Source of the DNA: Obelidium mucronatum
Lineage: Eukaryota > Chytridiomycota > Chytridiomycetes > Chytridiales > Chytriomycetaceae
Length of the DNA stretch: 54,958 bases
Assembly (NCBI GenBank): GCA_025765595.1
Contig: JAIVFH010000181.1
Coordinates: 1 to 54,958 of the forward strand
Reading direction: 5' to 3'
Of the stretch, positions 32,817 to 44,674 are shown in pieces; within the stretch, counting starts at the first letter, position 1, and every line of letters starts with the position of its first letter. Below the pieces are notes generated by a model. It saw only the letters and a list, made by a program, of their open reading frames with translations, did not search any database and was not told the DNA's origin. The position numbers were made by a program, and so were the translations under genes.

Positions 32817-33640
32817 ATGTCGACAAGTCTGTGGGCCCACAGCCAATGCGACGAAGCGCAAGACGCGCAGCAGTCAGACTCAGAGCCAGCCTCAGTCTCA
32901 AACACAGTCTCAGTCTCAAACACAAACACAGAACGAGTTTTCCGAATTCCACGAAGAATTCCAAGAAGACCAAGAAGAATAATCCGAAGAAGACGAATAC
33001 TCCGAAAAAGAAGAATACGAACCCAAGGAGGAGAGAACGAAGCGACGCTGTTGTCGCCGGACGAAGAGCAGAGGATGTTGCGCTTCTACAAGGTCAGGAC
33101 GTTCGATGTCCGGGACTGGGACTGGGTCGCACGAGAGATCATTCTTCCACTTCTTATCGCGATATTACCGATTTCGGTTGTAGGAATCTGCAACAGTCTA
33201 TTGATAAGAGAGCTGAAGTGATGAAGGATTTGAGGAAGCAACATTTTGCTTAGAGTACTATTGATTGAGAGTAACGCGCCGGATCCAATGGGCGTCAAGC
33301 AGTCCATCTTTGGGTACATGCCAAAGTGTCGAATACATCCCAAAATTTAGTCAAGCGTGTGATATCCAGTCTACTTTACAGTTTGACATTGGATGTACTC
33401 GACAACTTTCGACAAATTGACTGCTTTTCCGAAATGGGTGCTATGCAGGTATTAAACAAGTATTGCGCTCTTATTTTTTGTCGTTTAACGAGCAAGACGT
33501 TTGATGACTCTTGATAGAATTCCTTCATCAAACATTATCAATGTACGAAACCCGGCAGATTGCACAAGTCTATGCGTTGATTTACCAAACAGTACAAAAC
33601 AACACGACCCAAAGTCAATGAAGCAGCGAATAATAAACCT
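32817..33640 (+). pseudogene. SEC5: SEC5 (EXOC2), decayed copy B: N-terminus joined to C-terminus
   Basis: 32817-33240 parallels copy A (DEEQRMLRFYKVRTFDVRDW, then SIDKRAEVMKDLRKQHFA in another frame). At about 33318 the sequence jumps to what reads like the Sec5 C-terminal region: LVKRVISSLLYSLTLDVLD and NFRQIDCFSEMGAMQ. A GT-AG interval follows (about 33449-33517), then EFLHQTLSMYETRQ and IAQVYALIYQTVQ. The whole middle (coiled-coil and helical-bundle part seen in copy A) is missing. Copy A lacks this C-terminal part, so the two losses are complementary. Neither can give a full exocyst subunit. Confidence 0.75.
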
Positions 33641-33846
33641 CTAGTCACGAGAACTATTTGCTTAAAGCAAAGCGGGCTACATGGATGCAGTTTCTGTGTT
33701 TTAGGGATGATTTGATTGGGTGTAAAATGAGGAGACTTTAGCTCCACGAAAGTCAAACAAATAATAAATTGTTTATTTATTTTTGACAATATTTAATACT
33801 ATTTTGTCGCAGCGAGCAGCTTTTTCCGAACAGCGTTTGATTAAAA
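33641..33846. other. Spacer before SWI1
   Basis: No gene. An AT-rich block (AATAATAAATTGTTTATTTATTTTTGAC) at 33760-33787 lies 60-90 bases before the ATG at 33847 and could be core promoter. Confidence 0.4.
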
Positions 33847-36800
33847 ATGGACCACGGAGCGACAAAGAGCGGCAGCGGCAGCGGCGGCGCGCGTGGGGCG
33901 GCAAGTCCGGGGCGTGGTCCGGGGCAGCCAGGCGCGCCTAGCAACGCGAACCCGTTTCTGCCGCTGGGCTTTGCGAGCCAGAGTGCTCCGAGTGTGCTTG
34001 GACTTGGAATGAATCTGGCGGGTTTGGGCGGACTGAACAGTGTGGGAGTGAACAGTCTCGGGTTGAACAGTCTCGGGTTGAACGGTCTCAACAACCTGAG
34101 TCTGCTGGGTCTCAACCCGCAAATGCATCAGAGCCTGCAAAATCAACTCAACAATGCAAATCTACTGGGAAACAATATCTCTTTGTTCCTTCAACAGCAG
34201 CAACAGCAGCAGCAGCAAAATAATGTCCAGCAACATAATGTCCAGCATCAAAATATCCAGCAAACGCATCCATCAAATACCACACAACCACAAACAATGT
34301 CTCTTCTCCAACAGCAAATGCAGGTGCAAAAGCAGCTAATGGCGGCTCAAATGCAGTCCCAATCGCAAATGCCAACTCTGCAAAATCCACTTGCAGGAAT
34401 GTCCTGGCAGCAGCAAAAACAATCAATACCAGCAGCGGAACAAAAAGCTGCACTCGCTTTAAACGGGTCTCTTGGAATGTCTGGAAAAGGTGGCAGCGCA
34501 TCGAGTAGTTCGGATTCTCTTGCTCCTCCAAATACAGGCATCATTAATTCAACAACTGGACTGGACAGCAACTTTGACTGGCTCTTTGATTCCAACGCGT
34601 CCAAGGTTCGTTTTTGCTGTTAAAATAACTCCCCAGTCGTACCGGTTGAACGTTTAAATAGGCTGCCACCAATATATCTCTCGCCAGCAGTAGTACCCCT
34701 CACAACGTCGCAAACAACAAAATCCCCAGCGAAAGTCACACCTTACCCAACCCGCTAGTGCCACAGTCAAAACCCGATTTGAAGCGAAAGCCAGAGGATG
34801 CGACCAACAGTGATAAACGCCCCAAAACAGAAACATCTATGACTTCAAAAAAGCCTTCGATGGATGCTGGAGATGTCATGCAATACTTGTCATTTGACTC
34901 TACGCCACCTGACACCACCACCAACGTGACGCCCCCGAAAATTCCTCGAAATCCGCTGAAACCAAATACTGATGCTGTCCCAACCAATGTCTCCAATCCG
35001 CCGACTTCCACCCCTTCAGTCGCAGACAAACCAAAATCCGCTTCACAGCTCTTGAATTCCGCTACACCGCCAGTCGCTCAAACTCTTGCACAGGCCCCGG
35101 CATTAGTACAGAATCGACCCACAGGATTGGCCCTTCCAACAGGAAGTGCACCTGCGAACTCAAACATTCAACAACCGCAGCCTCAAACAGTACAACAACT
35201 AACCGATTACCTGAGCCGGCTCAAGGAAAATCACTCCAGCCTATCGGCCCAAATCGAGCATCTAACACGCATGCTCGCCGGAATCGGGCCAGGGGAGGCA
35301 GCAAAAGAAGCCGCAGTAAAAGGCGAGATTCAAAAGATTTCTGAACGGCGGAATATGGTGGCGTCAATGATCCAAAAGAGCTTGCTTCAGATTGGACAAT
35401 TGAAAGGAGATGTGGCTGGGATTATGGCAGCCATGAGTGGTGGAGCTAAGCCAGGGATTCCGAATTCAGCTGCTGGACTGAATATAAATGCGGCTGCGAT
35501 GGCTGCCATGCTTCAGCAGCAGCAGCTTATGCAGCAGCAATATTTGGTGGCTCAGCATCAGCAACAACTCTTGATGCAAAAGTCGAAACAAACGCCACCG
35601 CCTGTACTGAATCCTCGACCGCAACCTGCGGCGCCCCCGCCGCCTCCATTAACTGTGGATATTCTCTCCAAGATTGAATTTGACTCTCGCTTAAATCAGT
35701 CATGCGATGCCAATGGCGTTGCAAAAACAAGAGCCCAAAAAATCAACCAAAAATTCGTTGATTACTATACCCTCTTTTACGTAGTCCTGGATTTTGGAGG
35801 CTTTGAAAAGGTGCGATTTTGGATTTCGTTATTTATTATATTTATTTTAATTTTTATTTGTTTTATTTCAATTCGCTAACTACGGGTTTCAATAGGCATC
35901 TACAGAACGGACTTGGAAAGCGATTGCTGAACGAATGCAAATATTGGCTCCAGTGTCCGCGCCGGGGGCGCTCCGGAAATATTATTCCAACTATTTACTG
36001 GCCTTTGAGAAAGAACTGTATCCAAACGCAAAGGATTATAAAGGGGCTAATCCGCGATTCATACCTCCAGGAATTATCGGTACTTACTCTTTTTTGTAGG
36101 TTGTTGCGTTTACTTGCTCACTGAGTTGTTTCCAGGACCCGAAGTGGAGGTTCCTGCTCCAACCCCAACTGCGAGCTGGCAAACGCCGCAAGTGGGACAA
36201 GCAGCATCTAATCCAGTAAATCCAATGATGAGCTCTGGGTCTGCTATGGCCAACGAGCAGAGGCAGAGAATGGCACCAGTTGCGCCTTCAGTATCGCGTA
36301 TTCCCAACAAACCGCACACGCCAGCTCCGCCCGTTGCAAGTACTTTGATGGCGCCACCAAGGGCAAACTCAGCAGGCTTACAAAACCAACAACAACAACT
36401 TCAGCAAATTCAAAAAGGGTTCATGACTTACAGCCAGCGTGCGGGGATTTCATCTCAAATGGTCAATGGGCGAACCAACCTATTAGAGGCATCTCCAGCC
36501 ATTGCTGATGTGGATCCAGTTTTGTTGACAAAAAAGTATGGCGGGATCGAAGTGGACAAGATTTATTCCGTGGTTCCCAGAGTGAAGAAAGTCAGCAAGA
36601 ACAACCTTGGTTTGTTATTTTATTTTTATTTTTCTGTTCGTTTGTTGCTACTGCATATCGACATACCAACATCAAAATCCAACTTTTTTTGCAGGAGCTG
36701 TTGATTTATATAATATTGCAATGTCTCTACAATCGCCTTCACCTATTGAGATTGCATACTCTTTGAACGTGTTGACAGTCTTGTCGAATGATAAGGACGT

Positions 36801-38229
36801 GATTCTCCGATTCCCCGACTTTCCCCCACTTGGATACGCGGCCATCAATTTACTGAAAACAACCATTGCATCATTAGAAGAATTGAACTGTATACCGTTG
36901 GACGACGAATTCATACCTATTCGAACATTACTGCATTTCGAATCCGCGACTTCAGCTTGCACTGCTGCAAATTTATTTTCAATCAATTCTCTATCGGGCA
37001 GCCATATGGATAAACGGAAAGCGTATTTGGAAAGACTTGTGGCGATATTGACTGTTTTCCGGAATTTGAGTGCGGCAACTGTGGAGAACCAGCAATGGCT
37101 GGGTAAGAATGGTGGTTACTTCCAGGCGGTTGTGGATGCGCTTCGGATATCTCCGTTTGAACCCGTGGGTCACGGCGACGTTGAGGAAGAGGAGGATTCG
37201 GTTTTTGATACTTTTGGGTTGGATGATTACGATGATATCTTTTTGGATGACGTTCTTGGTTCGGAAGGGGCAAGAAAAAAGGAAGGGTCTTCCAAAGATC
37301 GGCAACTGCTCTTCCAAGATGCATCCACCCTAATTCTGGAGGTACGGCGGATAGCCTACGCGGCCCTCCTCAACATCAGCCTACACGTCCAAGTCTCAAC
37401 TCCCTCAAACGCTCAAACAATAATCAGGGTCATTTCAGACGCCCTACAAACACACGCAGACTTCCTAGAATCCCACCACCACGGCCCACAACTCGCAATG
37501 GCCTGGTCCAAAGACCCACCGTCGAACCGCCACCTAGGCGAAGACTTGCAACCATGGATGCTTCTCGAAGGATTCAACAAACTCACAATCGATATCAAGA
37601 ATGCAGACTTGTTTGCAGAATGCCAGGGAGAACTGGATTCGCTGTTGACAGTTTGCGTCAAAGTGTTGCCTCAATATGGGGGCTGGCCGCCGAATGGAAC
37701 TGTGGATGATTCTGTTTGTTGGGAGCTGGCCTTGTCGTGTTTGTATCATTTGGTTGTGATGCTGGATGGCGCGCCTGGAGAAGTCGAGGAGGAGGAGGAG
37801 CAGCCTGTTGGAAGAGAAAGACGCGGGGTTTCTCCGGCGGGGGCGGTGTCGTTGGTGACTCCTGTTACACATGGCCGCCCTTTCGCGTACCCCCCTCGAG
37901 GACCCAGTTCTCAGAAGCAATGTTCGTTCAGCAAATGTCCAATGCTGGTCCCACTGTTACTCAGTCTCATGCGGAAACCGTCGTTACCCTCAAACTACCC
38001 ACCCAATTCATCCATTGAGCAGCAATTCCATCCAATGTGTGTGAAAGCCAGTCGGATCTTTGTTGAAGCACTGCAGCGAGGAGGGGATGACGCTCGGAGG
38101 GTTGTCAAGCCGTTCGAGAGTAGTTTTGTTGGGATGGGGATTAGTGGTGCGATGGCTGGTGTTTCGGATGATGTTTGGCGGAAAGTTGGGGAGGTTTTGT
38201 TTTTAATGAATGACGAAGAAGAAACATGA
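33847..38229 (+). CDS. SWI1: ARID-domain SWI/SNF subunit (SWI1/ARID1 type)
   Basis: Five exons join in phase: 33847-34605, 34662-35810, 35896-36079, 36136-36609 and 36695-38229, 1366 residues. Residues 1-250 are Gly/Leu/Asn then Gln/Asn-rich with a run of nine Gln (LQQQQQQQQQNNVQQ). A Pro/Thr/Ser-rich part and a helix (LTDYLSRLKENHSSLSAQIE) follow. The ARID DNA-binding domain is split by intron 2: NQKFVDYYTLFYVVLDFGGF in exon 2, then TWKAIAERMQIL and ALRKYYSNYLLAFEKELYP in exon 3. The last exon is a helical, probably armadillo-like C-terminus (SLQSPSPIEIAYSLNVLTVL, LEELNCIPLDDEF). SWI1 is the ARID subunit of SWI/SNF chromatin remodelling. A decayed copy lies at 48.2-51.9 kb and a fragment at 43.5 kb. 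Confidence 0.88.
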
Positions 38230-38279
38230 TTTTGTTTTGTTGACCTGTTTTTGATTGAGAATCTATTCTACATTCTTTC

Positions 38280-40215
38280 TTTGAACCACAGTAAAGGTAT
38301 GTCTTCCAATTCAGAACCACCAACTCAAAGTGAATGCTCATTAATGGACATCCCTGAACCATGTAAGGCAGGAAACGCCTCCTGCGGAACAGGGTTCTCC
38401 ACCACGCCAGGGAGAGGGAGTTGCACCCCCATCGAGCGTCCCAGCGTCGTAAGGTTGCACCTCGCAATCCTTTCGGGAATTGCCCACAAAGACCCCCCTC
38501 AAAGCCAGCATCTTGGAGTCCACACCACAATGAGTTTTGAAAACCATGAGAGCGCTCGTAGGGGAAATAAATCGCCCCTTTTAAACTGCTAACCTCTTCA
38601 GCCCCCGAAACGGCTTGGAAACTCATCATTGCAGCGAAGACCCAAAGAGCTATGGATTCCATGGGTTGCCGTGTGTATTCTGTTGACAATAAAAGAAACC
38701 GTTTTAGAATGCAAAGATATTATTAAATAGTCAAGAAGCGATGGTTACCTTTGGGAGCACACTGCAACACACTGTCTGAGCGGGCACCACAGTGAGTCTT
38801 GAAAACCGCGAGAGGGCGCGTAGGGGAAACGAATCGCCCCTTTGAAACTGCTAACCTCTTCAGCCCCCGAAACGGCCTGGAAACTCATCACTGCAGCACC
38901 AGCACAGACAGCCATGGAATGGAGGATCCGCCAAGTCCCATAGTCTTGATTTCTGGATTAAATAAATACTCGGTATAAAAAGGAGTTAGTATGGAGCAAG
39001 TAACAAAGAAAGTAAGACATACCTGGGGACTTGCCCACAAAGACCCCCCTCATAGCCAGCATCTTGGAGTCCACACCACAATGAGTTTTGAAAACCATGA
39101 GAGCGCTCGTAGGGGAAATAAATCGCCCCTTTTAAACTGCTAACCTCTTCAGCCCCCGAAACGGCTTGGAAACTCCTCATTGCAGCGAAAACCCAAAGAG
39201 CTATGGATTCCATGGGTTGCCGTGTGTATTCAGCTGACAATAAAAGAAACCGTTTTAGAATGCAAAGATATTATTAAATAGTCAAGAAGCGATGGTTACC
39301 TTTGGGAGCACACTGCAACACATGTCTGAGCTGGCACCACAGTGAGTCTTGAAAACCGCGAGAGGGCGCGTAGGGGAAACGAATCGCCCCTTTGAAACTG
39401 CTAACCTCTTCAGCCCCCGAAACGGCCTGGAAACTCATCACTGCAGCACCAGCACAGACAGCCATGGAATGGAGGAGCCGCCAAGTCCCATAGTCTTGAT
39501 TTCTGGATTAAATAAATACTCGGTATAAAAAGGAGTTAGTATGGAGCTAGGAACAAAGAAAGCGAGACATACCTGGGGACTTGCCCACAAGAAACCCCCT
39601 CAAAGCCAGCATCTCGGAGTCCACACCACAATGAGTCTTGAAAACCGTGAGAGGGCGCGTAGGGGAAATAAAATCGCCCCTTTGAAACTGCTAACCTCTT
39701 CAGCCCCCGAAACGGCTTGGAAACTCATCATTGCAGCGAAAACCCAAAGAGCCATGTATTCCATGGGTTGCCGTGTGTATTCTGCTGACAATAAAAGAAA
39801 CCGTTTTAGAATGCAAAGAAATTATTAAATAGTCAAGAAGCGATGGTTACCTTTGGGAGCACACTGCAACACATGTCTGAGCTGGCACCACAGTGAGTCT
39901 TGAAAACCGCGAGAGGGCGCGTAGGGGAAACGAATCGCCCCTTTGAAACTGCTAACCTCTTCAGCCCCCGAAACGGCCTGGAAACTCATCACTGCAGCAC
40001 CAGCACAGACACCCATGGAATGGAGGATCCGCAAACCCCATAGTCTTGATTCTATCAAGAACTCGGTATATGTTAAGGTATTAGTACAGATTAAACGAAG
40101 CAGAATATGTAGACGAAGTTTATCACGTACCGAAAGACCCCTCCCGAAAGCCAAATCATTTTTTTTGGTTTTCCTATAATTGGTTGAAGGAAATAAATAG
40201 TAAAAAGAAATAAAC
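38280..40215 (-). repeat. Tandem alternating-exon array 1 (A/B modules, about 550 bases per pair)
   Basis: Three A-type and three B-type modules alternate on the minus strand. A: 38690-38480, 39225-39015 and 39785-39575. B: 38935-38752, 39470-39293 and 40030-39845. Each carries MSFQAVSGAEEVSS, KGAI.FPY, GFQ.SLWC. A ends GLCGQVPR|GTATGT and B ends CAPK or CSQR then GTAACC. Introns of about 70 bases end in CAG. A-to-B phase fits. B-to-A fits only for B at 39293 and 39845, which lack one base; the A at 39575 has an extra base near 39670. The first B starts M-GVCAGAAVMSFQAVSGA, a plausible signal peptide, so a small secreted protein is possible. The last A runs on into a different tail (38470-38290). 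Family unknown. Confidence 0.7.
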
Positions 40216-40764
40216 AAGACAGTAGCGGGATATAAAGTTTGCCCTCGCAGATTGCTTCGACCACTATGGTTAGGTTCGGCTGGGACGAAGCTCCTGGAGA
40301 AAGTTGGGACGCATGCACCTGCAAATCGGGAACACTAGGGTACAGAGCAGGAGAGAATGCGTAATTATTAAATACAACCCATTTATTTAAGTGGAGTCGG
40401 ATCATAGAACCTAAGGAGTTGTTATGTCAGTGAGAATGATAATTCCGAAATGATCTGACACAAAAAAAAAAAAAAAAAAAAAAAAAGACGAAGAAATAAA
40501 ATAACAACAACAAACCATGAAATAAAAATCGCAAACACGAAAATAAGGAACATTATACAAAGAATCCAAAGGATTGTAGCATGAGGTCTTCCAGGCAAGC
40601 TTTTCTAATGCTACGAAAATAGAAATAATGTCAGGCGGAGAGAAGTCGCTTATACAGAGAACTCACACGTTACAGCGCTACTATATCTATTGTTCGGCGC
40701 TTTTCATGAGGAGTCGGTGTTGAAGCTCGTGAATCTAAAAGAGCGGATGATGTTAATGGGAAAG
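40216..40764. other. Spacer with a 24-base A tract
   Basis: Poly-A at about 40462-40485; otherwise no gene. GGTACGTGAT and the CCCCTCCCGAAAGCCAAAT block at 40125-40160 form the left end of the array unit and recur at 54845-54880. Confidence 0.5.
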
Positions 40765-40947
40765 TCAACAATGATCGCGCCATCGAGGGAAGCTCACAGT
40801 TCGGGTCCCTAAAAAGAAGAACGCGTTTCTTACGCGAAATAATGAAATTTGGCGCCTGTTTGGGTGTGGCAGAGTTGGGTTGTGTTGAGAGGAGACGCGA
40901 CAGGTTTGATCATGAAACTGAACGAAGAACCTACCGATTAAAGGCAT
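40765..40947 (-). other. Possible small gene related to 5140-5400
   Basis: ATGCCTTTAATCG at 40947 is followed by GTAGGT, and two further GT-AG intervals could give about 26 residues ending WRDHC at about 40773. The flank 40930-41070 resembles 5400-5530 (GTTGGTTGTTTGGAGGAGGAGGAA and TTTGTTTTGA-GGTTTTTTT). The coding parts of the two loci do not look alike. Weak. Confidence 0.2.
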
Positions 40948-41492
40948 AGTGGCTGTTCGAAAGGCGCTATCGTGATCAATGAGTCACGTCCAAGACGAAG
41001 GCGGGCTAGGGACTTGGGGGGAAGTTGGTTGTTTTGGAGGAGGAGGAACTTTGTTTTGAGGTTTTTTTTTCTGACAAATTTCTCGGACGGAACTCGAAGA
41101 AAAGACGGTTTGGTGCTTGTCGAGTTTAAAAAGGATCTTGCGATTTAGATGGCCGGTGGAAAATATTATTTTCGTTGTGGGCAGGGTCAAAGTAGTCCAA
41201 TTCGATTGTGAGAAGCGTGATTTTGATTTATTTTGGGACTCGCTTTTCTTGTGATGAAGGAGGAATACCAAACCAGGATCTCGCAGACACAAATTATGTA
41301 TTCCACTTCATTGTATGTTATGCATATTCGAAAGTGCAAACTCTTTATTCCACACTTCGCTTACTCACAACTACAAAGACAATGAAACCACAGTAACAAC
41401 ATGTATTTTGAAAGAAATAACCCGCTCCTTCGAAAGAATAACAAGAAGATAAACAGCTAACGGCAATCGGACCACTCCTTCGAAATAATAAA
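40948..41492. other. Intergenic region between the small ORF and LRR copy 2
   Basis: No recognisable gene. Contains the flank shared with 5400-5530 at its left end. Confidence 0.4.
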
Positions 41493-42679
41493 CAGTTAAA
41501 GGCAATCGGGGCAATTTGGAGGACACTTTTTTTGAATCTCAATATTCTTGTTGGTTGGAGCAACGAGTGGCGAGAAATCAAAACGCCGATTTCCATTCAC
41601 AGCCACAAACTTCAAACGATTCGCTTGTCCAAATTCATTGGGAAGTCTCCCAGAAAGAAGGTTGTGGGAAAGATCCAATTTGCTCAACTCAGGCAGAGTC
41701 GACAATACCGCTGGGACAGCACCTTCGAGCAAATTCGACTCAAGACGAATCACGGACAATACTTTGAGAATCAAAGCGTTTCCGAGAGTGTGCGGGATGC
41801 TTCCGCTCAATCTGTTGTTGTTCAAGAACAGCTTCTCGAGCCTTCTCATCGACACACCAATAGCATCGGGAATTTCGCCAGTGATTCGATTGTGGTCCAA
41901 ACAGAGATTTCGGATACTTTGCCAGCCGTGAATCTCTGGCGAAATGGATCCCGACAAATCGTTGTGAGAAAGGATAAGATGTTCGAGTTTGGGGAAGCTT
42001 CTGAAAACATCAGGGATGGGACCCGTGAATCTGTTGTGACTGAGATCGAGCAGATTAAGGCAGTGTTTCAATCTGTCGAATGAATTGGGGAGAGCGCCGG
42101 TGAGGTTGTTGTGGTCGAGTTTTACTTGTTCCAACAGCGAGATGCTCGGGAAACAATTGCCGTCAAAATTTCCATCGACTTGATTATGACTGAGGGAGAG
42201 ATATCGGAGGTTGGTGAGCTTGATGAAGCGCTTTGATATGGGTCCAGAGATATTGTTGTTTGACAGGTCCAGGGCCCTGAGTTTCACCGAAATCATACAA
42301 TTCACGTGGAATAGCTGTAAGAGACGCGTCGCGAATGCAAATCTTGGTGAGTTTGGTTGCGATTGAAAGCGATGGAGGAATGACAGGGCTGTTATGATAA
42401 CAGCAAGGTAAATGGACCAAATCCGACGCGTTAAATTCAGAAGCTGCCACAGCTTGGTATTCTGCGGGCCAGCAGCAAAGCCAATGCGATGCTTTCGTCT
42501 TTGATCCCTTTTGCTTTGCTGAAGTTTCTTTGGCAAGCTTCTCTGAAGGCAACAATATGCAAGTTTCGCACATTGCACATTTGATTGGACGCGCGGCAAA
42601 GAAGGCGAAGCTGGAGCGAGGACGCGGCATCGCAGTATTCGATGATGTTGGCAAGGACTTCGACGGGAAATTGTGTCAT
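41493..42679 (-). pseudogene. F-box / leucine-rich-repeat protein (copy 2, frameshifted)
   Basis: ATG at 42679 opens the F-box frame (FPVEVLANIIEYCDAA, LLCRASNQM), which runs through KDESIALALLLARRI to a stop near 42437. The LRR frame (42290-41496) encodes LRALDLSNNNISG, LRYLSLSHNQVDG, LEQVKLDHNNLTG, LNLLDLSHNRFTG, LEHLILSHNDLSG, IRNLCLDHNRITG, LEKLFLNNNRLSG, LSKLDLSHNLLSG and ends NKKCPPNCPDCL-like. A one-base shift at about 42285 separates IPRELYDFGE from VKLRALDL compared with copy 1, where this junction is continuous. Two frame changes in total make this copy likely non-functional unless an unusual intron exists. It is the same family and orientation as 2869-4039. Confidence 0.6.
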
Positions 42680-42699
42680 TTTCTCACGCTATTTAATTA

Positions 42700-43160
42700 T
42701 TTAAAAACTGGTTTTCGATCCATCACGAATAAACGAAAAATAGAGTGCATAATTAGCCTTTATTCCTTCATACTGTATGAGCCTTTATTCCTTCATATCT
42801 TCATCTTAACAAAAATAGAGTGCATGATTAGCCTTTATTCCTTTATATCTTCATCTTCGACTCCACTCATGTCACCAAAGAAAACAAAAGTCTGGCAAGC
42901 ATTGCCACTAAATTTTTGCACTACAGCTCCAGAGGACTGATAGTAATATTGCTGAATCATTATTAAGTAAACAAAGTACTGCTGAATATTTATAATTTTG
43001 TGTTGTGCAAAAAATTCTTTTAAGGAGGGGGTTGTATTCGTTGAGCCCACCTACGCCTTAACTGAAGAATATCGCGTTATTTTCTGGCATCTAAACATGT
43101 CAGTGATGATGGACGGGGGCTGTACTCGTGGAGCCCACCAATGCCTAAACTGAGTGTGAA
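42700..43160. repeat. Short direct repeats in intergenic DNA
   Basis: AGAGTGCAT(A/G)ATTAGCCTTTATTCCTT occurs at about 42741 and 42818, with a shorter TGAGCCTTTATTCCTTCATA at 42778. A second pair, GGGGG(T/C)TGTA(T/C)TCGTxGAGCCCACC, lies at 43026 and 43113. No gene. Confidence 0.6.
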
Positions 43161-43539
43161 CCTGCCAGTCTCGAACGCAAAGCGTCTTTAATAGCAGAAT
43201 CGGTACATTATTCTTTTTATTTCAATATATTATCCTGTGTTTGGTTAGCTTATAATGGATGGTAAATATAGGTTGCTGTCAAATATGATGACGATTGGCT
43301 GAGAATTGCCGAGTTGCATCCTTGAAAAACCCACAGAAGAGTCCCAACCAGCGACCAGAAGCAGATGCTCCTATCGCCTCGTATGCAATTATGTATTTTT
43401 ACTGGTTGATCCAGCTTCTTGTGCTGGGACAAAACAAATACCACAAAATCCATTGGATACATTTCAGTTCGATCCGTCGATAATGAAAGTGCATTCCGAC
43501 AGCAATGTTAAATATCTCTGCGGCGGTGACTACTAATGT

Positions 43540-43860
43540 AAAAGTCGAAAAAATTTGTCGTAATGTTCCTGCCCCGCCTCCAATACCAGTGGATATCCTC
43601 TCCAAGTCTGAATTTGAAGCTGAATTGAATCATTTACGTGATACCCATGGTAGAACAGCTGCCCAAAAGCTCTCAAGCACGCACTTCCAATTATTCAAAA
43701 GGCACCAATCCGCGATACGTCGTCATTGCAGAATTACGGATGCTTTATTTTAGATTACTGTTCATCAGTCGCCATATTCAGGACTTGAAACTGGAAACCG
43801 AGGAAGCCTTACCTTCCCAGAGCGAAGAAAGTCACAGCAGTAACCATTGTTGTTTTGTTT
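43540..43860 (+). pseudogene. SWI1 fragment (third copy)
   Basis: NVPAPPPIPVDILSKSEFEA followed by RTAAQKLSSTHFQLF (43566-43700) parallels PPPPPLTVDILSKIEFDSRL of the SWI1 exon 2. 43702-43740 (ATCCGCGATACGTCGTCATTGC) parallels the end of exon 3 and 43812-43850 (TTCCCAGAGCGAAGAAAGTCA) the end of exon 4. The segments between are deleted, so it is an internally deleted relic. Confidence 0.6.
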
Positions 43861-44674
43861 TATTCTCCGCTTTCATTTTTTTTAGTTTACGTACAATCCT
43901 CATTGAAATTTTGAGGGGCTGGCGAACCTGCAACGGCGGCTTGCTGGGCCGCCAGTTTAGTTTCGTTGAACTCAATAGGCTGACGGCAATTCTAGAAACC
44001 AGCAGTTCCTCACTGGAACACGTCACTAACAAAATTCGGTAAAACGGCTGCTCTGGATGAAATTTGGTTTGGAGAAGGAGGTATATCAAAATTCATGCGG
44101 AAATAAGTCGCAAGCGTGCGATTGAGAGTTCGTAGCTCCGCGCTTTGATATTGCAAGATTTGGGTCGGTCTTGTTTGTTTATATCCGCTCGCTTGATGGC
44201 AAGGCCTTGCCTCACACACCCAAGAAAAAGATCTTACAATTCGGAGTTGTGACAACTCTTCGACAACTTGGAAAGGAGAATTTTTGTTCTTGGCGCATTT
44301 GGTTTGGGTTTTTGGAATCCTTTGTCATGGTCTCCAAAAGGGATGAGCTGAAAGTCAAAGATCGACACAATGCTATCTTCCGCGGTATCAATTTATCGTT
44401 TTTGATTACTTTGATGGACCGCTGAAAGCATCTTGGAAAAGACTGCGAATTGAATGCGACCGCTATGGAAACCGGGAATAATTGTAGAGGTTGCCGTCGA
44501 CTTCACGGCACGTCGGCGTTATGGAAATGCTGAAGAGGATTTGTTATGGATGACCTTTGGCTTGGCCATTAAATGGGGTTTCATTTCAAGGATCGTCAGG
44601 TAAGCTTGTAATTAAAACGGATTATTCTTTATTGATACACAGCAAAAAAAGTCAGCAAATTCCTGTTCAATCAA
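43861..44674. other. Region without recognised genes
   Basis: A plus-strand frame at 44171-44425 and nearby pieces look protein-like in composition, but I cannot name a family or build a phase-consistent model. 44590-44640 (GTCAGGTAAGCTTG) has a donor-like site. Confidence 0.3.

Noticed and set aside
38141..38480. Long minus-strand extension of the A-type ORF across the SWI1 3' end
   Set aside because: It is antisense to conserved SWI1 coding sequence and not kept in array 2, where the frame ends at 51869.
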